Positions 23,249-25,665 of a stretch of DNA of 25,665 nt are shown in pieces. The notes below the pieces were generated by a model. It searched no databases and was not told the origin of the DNA. It saw nothing but the letters and a program-made list of their open reading frames with translations. Every line of letters begins with the position of its first letter. Positions within the stretch are counted from its first letter, which is position 1. The DNA is from JBHIEE01 sp046760445. Its GTDB lineage: Bacteria > Acidobacteriota > Aminicenantia > JdFR-78. Both the position numbers and the translations under genes were made by a program. The stretch covers positions 1-25,665 of the forward strand of contig JBHIEE010000029.1 in NCBI GenBank assembly GCA_046760445.1, given 5' to 3'.

Positions 23249-24253
23249 CTATCCTCCAACGCTTCTGATATAAACTTGGCGAGATCTTTGATCTATTAAA
23301 GAATGTCCTGGTTTTAAGACAACAGCTTGATGGAAAGCCTCTTCAATTATCCTCCTTTTTTCTGAATCTTGATAATTACCTTTTAAAATTGGCAAAAGAT
23401 TAACTTTATGAGAGGAGAAAAGACACGGTCTTAACTTCCCTCCAACAGAAAGCCTCAATCTACAACAATGAGAACAAAAAGAATTTGATATAGGGGTGAT
23501 CAAACCAATAATACCTTTTGATCCATTTCCATTACTTACTAAATACTGACGGGCTACTCCTTTAAATGATAAAGGAGTAAGCTTATATTTTTCTTTAATT
23601 CTTTGTTTTATTTCTTTCGAGGAGAGAAAATAATCTTTCTTCCATCCTTGCCCACATAATGGCATAAATTCAATGAATCTCACTTCAATTGGATTTTCTA
23701 AAGAAAACTGGATAAATTCAGGTATCTCAGCTTCATTTATCCCATTTATTATTACGGTATTTATTTTTATTTTAAAACCTAATTTAACCGCTTTAAATAA
23801 ACTTTTCAAAATATTATTTAGTTCATTTTTTCCAGTCAGTCGTTGATAACAATTTTTATCTAAACTGTCTAAGCTAATGTTTAATCTTTTTATGCCTATT
23901 TCCTTTAATTCTTGTAAATACTCAAAAAGAAGAGTACCATTAGTAGTCAAACTAATATCTTTTATTCCCTTTATCTTATTGAGAGAAGAAATTAACTTAA
24001 TTATTCCTTTTCGGACAAATACCTCTCCACCAGTTAATCTTATTTTCGATATTCCTAAGGAAGCCGCCACATTACTTATTTGGAGGATTTCTTCAAAAGT
24101 AAGAATTTCCTCTCGAGGGATATAACTTATCCCTTCTGGAGGCAGGCAATAAATACATTTCAGATTACATCTATCTGTGACAGAAATGCGCAAATAATTT
24201 ATCTTCCTCTTGTATCCATCTATTAATTCTTTCTTACTTTTTGTTTTTTCCAT
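23249..24253 (-). CDS. moaA: GTP 3',8-cyclase, molybdenum cofactor biosynthesis
   Basis: A 334-residue radical SAM enzyme that performs the first step of molybdopterin synthesis, rearranging GTP to 3',8-cyclo-GTP. The N-terminal SAM cluster is Cys29, Cys33 and Cys36 (CNLKCIYC). The C-terminal cluster that binds GTP is Cys260, Cys263 and Cys277 (C-x2-C-x13-C, family spacing). The chain ends in the conserved Gly-Gly tail needed for catalysis. IRLTGGEVFVRKG is the usual GGE region. It starts 15 bases after the mobA stop. A moaC partner is not seen in this window, so it must lie elsewhere. Confidence 0.95.
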   Translation of the reverse strand: MEKTKSKKELIDGYKRKINYLRISVTDRCNLKCIYCLPPEGISYIPREEILTFEEILQISNVAASLGISKIRLTGGEVFVRKGIIKLISSLNKIKGIKDISLTTNGTLLFEYLQELKEIGIKRLNISLDSLDKNCYQRLTGKNELNNILKSLFKAVKLGFKIKINTVIINGINEAEIPEFIQFSLENPIEVRFIEFMPLCGQGWKKDYFLSSKEIKQRIKEKYKLTPLSFKGVARQYLVSNGNGSKGIIGLITPISNSFCSHCCRLRLSVGGKLRPCLFSSHKVNLLPILKGNYQDSEKRRIIEEAFHQAVVLKPGHSLIDQRSRQVYIRSVGG

Positions 24254-24268
24254 CTTCTCTCTTAATTC

Positions 24269-24850
24269 CTAAAGCAGATTAGCTATTTTTCTGGCTTTTT
24301 CTAAATCTTCCTCAGTATTCATATTAAAAAAGGAAAGACCTTCAGGATCGAATTTCTCTATTTCTCGTGGAGTTATATATCTAACTTTAAAATAAGGATA
24401 AATATCAATAATCTTCAAATTTCCTGCTTCTATCTGCTTTTTTATTTTCTCTAAGCAATTAATTGAGTAAAAAGCATACAAAGCTTCAAAGCCTCTATTA
24501 GTCAAGGGCACAACAATATCATAATCTTCTATTTGTTGACTCATATATTTTATTAAATTGGGATTAATAAAGGGCATATCACAGGCTATTAAAAAATTAT
24601 GCACATTTGAAGAAACAGATAAGCCTGAATATAATCCACCCAAAGGACCTTTCGAAGGGATTAAATCTTTAATTAATCTAACCCCTAAATGTTTAAATTT
24701 TTGAGAGGAATTGACCACAATAATAATTTCTTCAAATAGCTGGATTAATTTAGCTATCAATTCTTCAATAATAGTTTTCTGACCAACTTTGAGAAAAGCT
24801 TTATCTTTGAGTCTCTTACTCTCTCCCCCAGCTAAGATTATTCCGGTCAT
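24269..24850 (-). CDS. mobA: Molybdenum cofactor guanylyltransferase
   Basis: A 193-residue nucleotidyltransferase that attaches GMP to molybdopterin to give the dinucleotide form used by DMSO-reductase-type enzymes. It has the N-terminal GTP site ILAGGESKRLKDKAFLKVG, then PSKGPLGGLYSGL and ACDMPFIN with the metal-binding Asp. The length is typical. Its ATG overlaps the stop of the TorD-like gene (ATGA), and moaA follows by 15 bases. It fits the downstream molybdopterin oxidoreductase, whose family carries the bis-MGD cofactor. Confidence 0.93.
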   Translation of the reverse strand: MTGIILAGGESKRLKDKAFLKVGQKTIIEELIAKLIQLFEEIIIVVNSSQKFKHLGVRLIKDLIPSKGPLGGLYSGLSVSSNVHNFLIACDMPFINPNLIKYMSQQIEDYDIVVPLTNRGFEALYAFYSINCLEKIKKQIEAGNLKIIDIYPYFKVRYITPREIEKFDPEGLSFFNMNTEEDLEKARKIANLL

Positions 24851-25518
24851 TTTATTTCTTTAAAATTTCTTATAAGCTGAGTTATTTCTTTTCCTTCTGA
24901 AAGAATAAACTCTTTTGTTAATTTAGCCATCTCACGATAAAAATTTAATTTTGCTTCCCCTATGATCTTCTCGCAAAATAAAGGCACCCACATAGATAAA
25001 TGTTCATCAATAAATCTTTTTTCTATTTTTAATAGTTTAATGGCAGTAGCAACATCCTTCTTCTTCCAGGCTTGTTTTTCTTTTCGAATTAATTTACTCA
25101 TGAATTCCAATTCAATACCAATATGATCAGGAATTCCTCCATAGTCTTTTTTAAATTGTAAACCAGATGCCTCAATCATTTTTTTTACTTCTACTGTCAC
25201 CTCGCCCCAGAGTAAGCCTTGTTCCCCTTCTCTTTTATGATAGACAGACTCATAGGGAGATATATGTTTATCAGGACCAAGAAAAAGCCGAGCAAACTCT
25301 ACAGCCAATTCTAAGGCAAGCTCATTTTCGGGTTTCTTGAGAAAATCTTCCTCAAATTGAAACCCCAGGTCTAATAATCCTTTGACAAGACCTATTTTTT
25401 TCATTTCTCTTAGAAACTCCTCTGTTGGTTCCTGACCATAAATTACTGCTAGTAATCCATAAACATTACTTCTTTGTTGAGCCATTTCACATAATTCAGA
25501 TAATTTGGTATTTTTCAT
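24847..25518 (-). CDS. TorD/DmsD-family molybdoenzyme chaperone
   Basis: About 223 residues, all helical, with the landmarks of the TorD/NarJ-like family: EFARLFLGPDKHISPYESVY in the middle, PDHIGIELEFMSKL after it, and FIDEHLSMWVP near residue 180. Such proteins bind the Tat leader of a molybdoenzyme, hold export until the cofactor is loaded, and then release it. The client is almost surely the molybdopterin oxidoreductase encoded downstream, which has a Tat leader. The start is not firm: I chose ATG 25518 (MKNTKLSELCEM), while the frame is open to GTG 25542; neither has a good ribosome site. The gene overlaps mobA by 4 bases and is the first complete gene of the respiratory operon. Confidence 0.87.
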   Translation of the reverse strand: MKNTKLSELCEMAQQRSNVYGLLAVIYGQEPTEEFLREMKKIGLVKGLLDLGFQFEEDFLKKPENELALELAVEFARLFLGPDKHISPYESVYHKREGEQGLLWGEVTVEVKKMIEASGLQFKKDYGGIPDHIGIELEFMSKLIRKEKQAWKKKDVATAIKLLKIEKRFIDEHLSMWVPLFCEKIIGEAKLNFYREMAKLTKEFILSEGKEITQLIRNFKEIK

Positions 25519-25596
25519 TTCTATCAATATGCAATCTACCACAAAGATAAGACAGGGATGAACCCTCTCCCTACATTCTGTCTTCTGTTTTCTGTG

Positions 25597-25665
25597 TTAT
25601 GCTTTCGTCACTGTAACTACAGTATCCATCCACCGCTGCTGTCCTCCAATCGGCTCAGGTGAATT
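25597..25665 (-). CDS. Possible C-terminal end of an upstream gene (window edge)
   Basis: At the window edge one minus-strand frame is open for 22 codons and ends at TAA (25597-25599). The bases are clearly richer in G+C than the rest of the window, and the frame reads without low-complexity runs (it contains PEPIGGQQRWMDT). The other two frames stop within this stretch. It could be the end of the gene before the TorD-like gene. It is too short to identify, and chance is possible. Confidence 0.3.
   Translation of the reverse strand, partial: NSPEPIGGQQRWMDTVVTVTKA

Noticed and set aside
25543..25596. Promoter or molybdenum-cofactor riboswitch before the TorD-like gene
   Set aside because: A small AGGGA/TCCCT hairpin (25553-25571) is present, but no consensus promoter boxes and no recognisable riboswitch core could be seen; the edge fragment suggests that transcription may come from further upstream.
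1..25665. CRISPR arrays, rRNA, tRNA, integrases or transposases
   Set aside because: No regularly spaced repeats, no recognisable RNA gene and no recombinase motifs were found on either strand.

Overview
The window is AT-rich (by eye roughly one third G+C), gene-dense, and reads as a Gram-negative bacterium. A LolA-like protein, an outer-membrane beta-barrel-like protein and an RND transporter imply an outer membrane. Tat-type leader peptides and many haem-c proteins imply an active periplasmic respiratory chain. No gene gives a firm taxon. The archaeal-type phosphoglycerate mutase, low G+C and dispersed A/T-rich repeats that form gene ends would suit an uncultivated bacterial lineage, but this is inference.

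Positions 1-5182, all minus strand, form an envelope and efflux module: tetR, a small 'four helix bundle' gene broken by an amber codon, a large RND/MMPL transporter, a LolA-like lipoprotein-sorting protein, and the start of a beta-barrel-like protein that runs off the window. A shared palindromic operator lies at both the tetR and the RND promoter, so TetR probably represses itself and this operon. Positions 5403-6605 (plus) hold an archaeal-type phosphoglycerate mutase with its own promoter. Positions 6638-9495 (minus) hold an M16 peptidase pair: one active subunit and one that has lost its zinc site.

Positions 9767-25542 (minus) are one long respiratory gene cluster. In transcription order: TorD-like chaperone, mobA, moaA, a TauE/SafE permease, moeA and a MOSC protein (molybdenum cofactor making and enzyme maturation). 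Next come a pentahaem cytochrome, a Tat-exported molybdopterin oxidoreductase, a four-cluster ferredoxin and an NrfD membrane protein (a Qrc / alternative-complex-III-like module). Then a membrane-anchored cytochrome made of four tandem class I haem domains, a possible 22-residue membrane peptide, a Rieske protein, a b6-type cytochrome b and a subunit IV. Last come a nine-haem and a five-haem cytochrome, both with C-terminal membrane anchors. The set carries 23 CXXCH haem sites. The layout suggests a quinone-linked molybdoenzyme module joined by haem proteins to a cytochrome b6f-like complex.

The most unusual points are: a DAHP-synthase-type ferredoxin-like domain fused in front of cytochrome b subunit IV; the conserved Cys for a covalent haem ci in the cytochrome b; the tiny membrane ORF that exactly fills the gap before the Rieske gene; a Glu at the likely Mo-ligand position of the molybdopterin subunit; and repeats that have remodelled several gene ends. 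No rRNA, tRNA, CRISPR array or complete transposon was seen.
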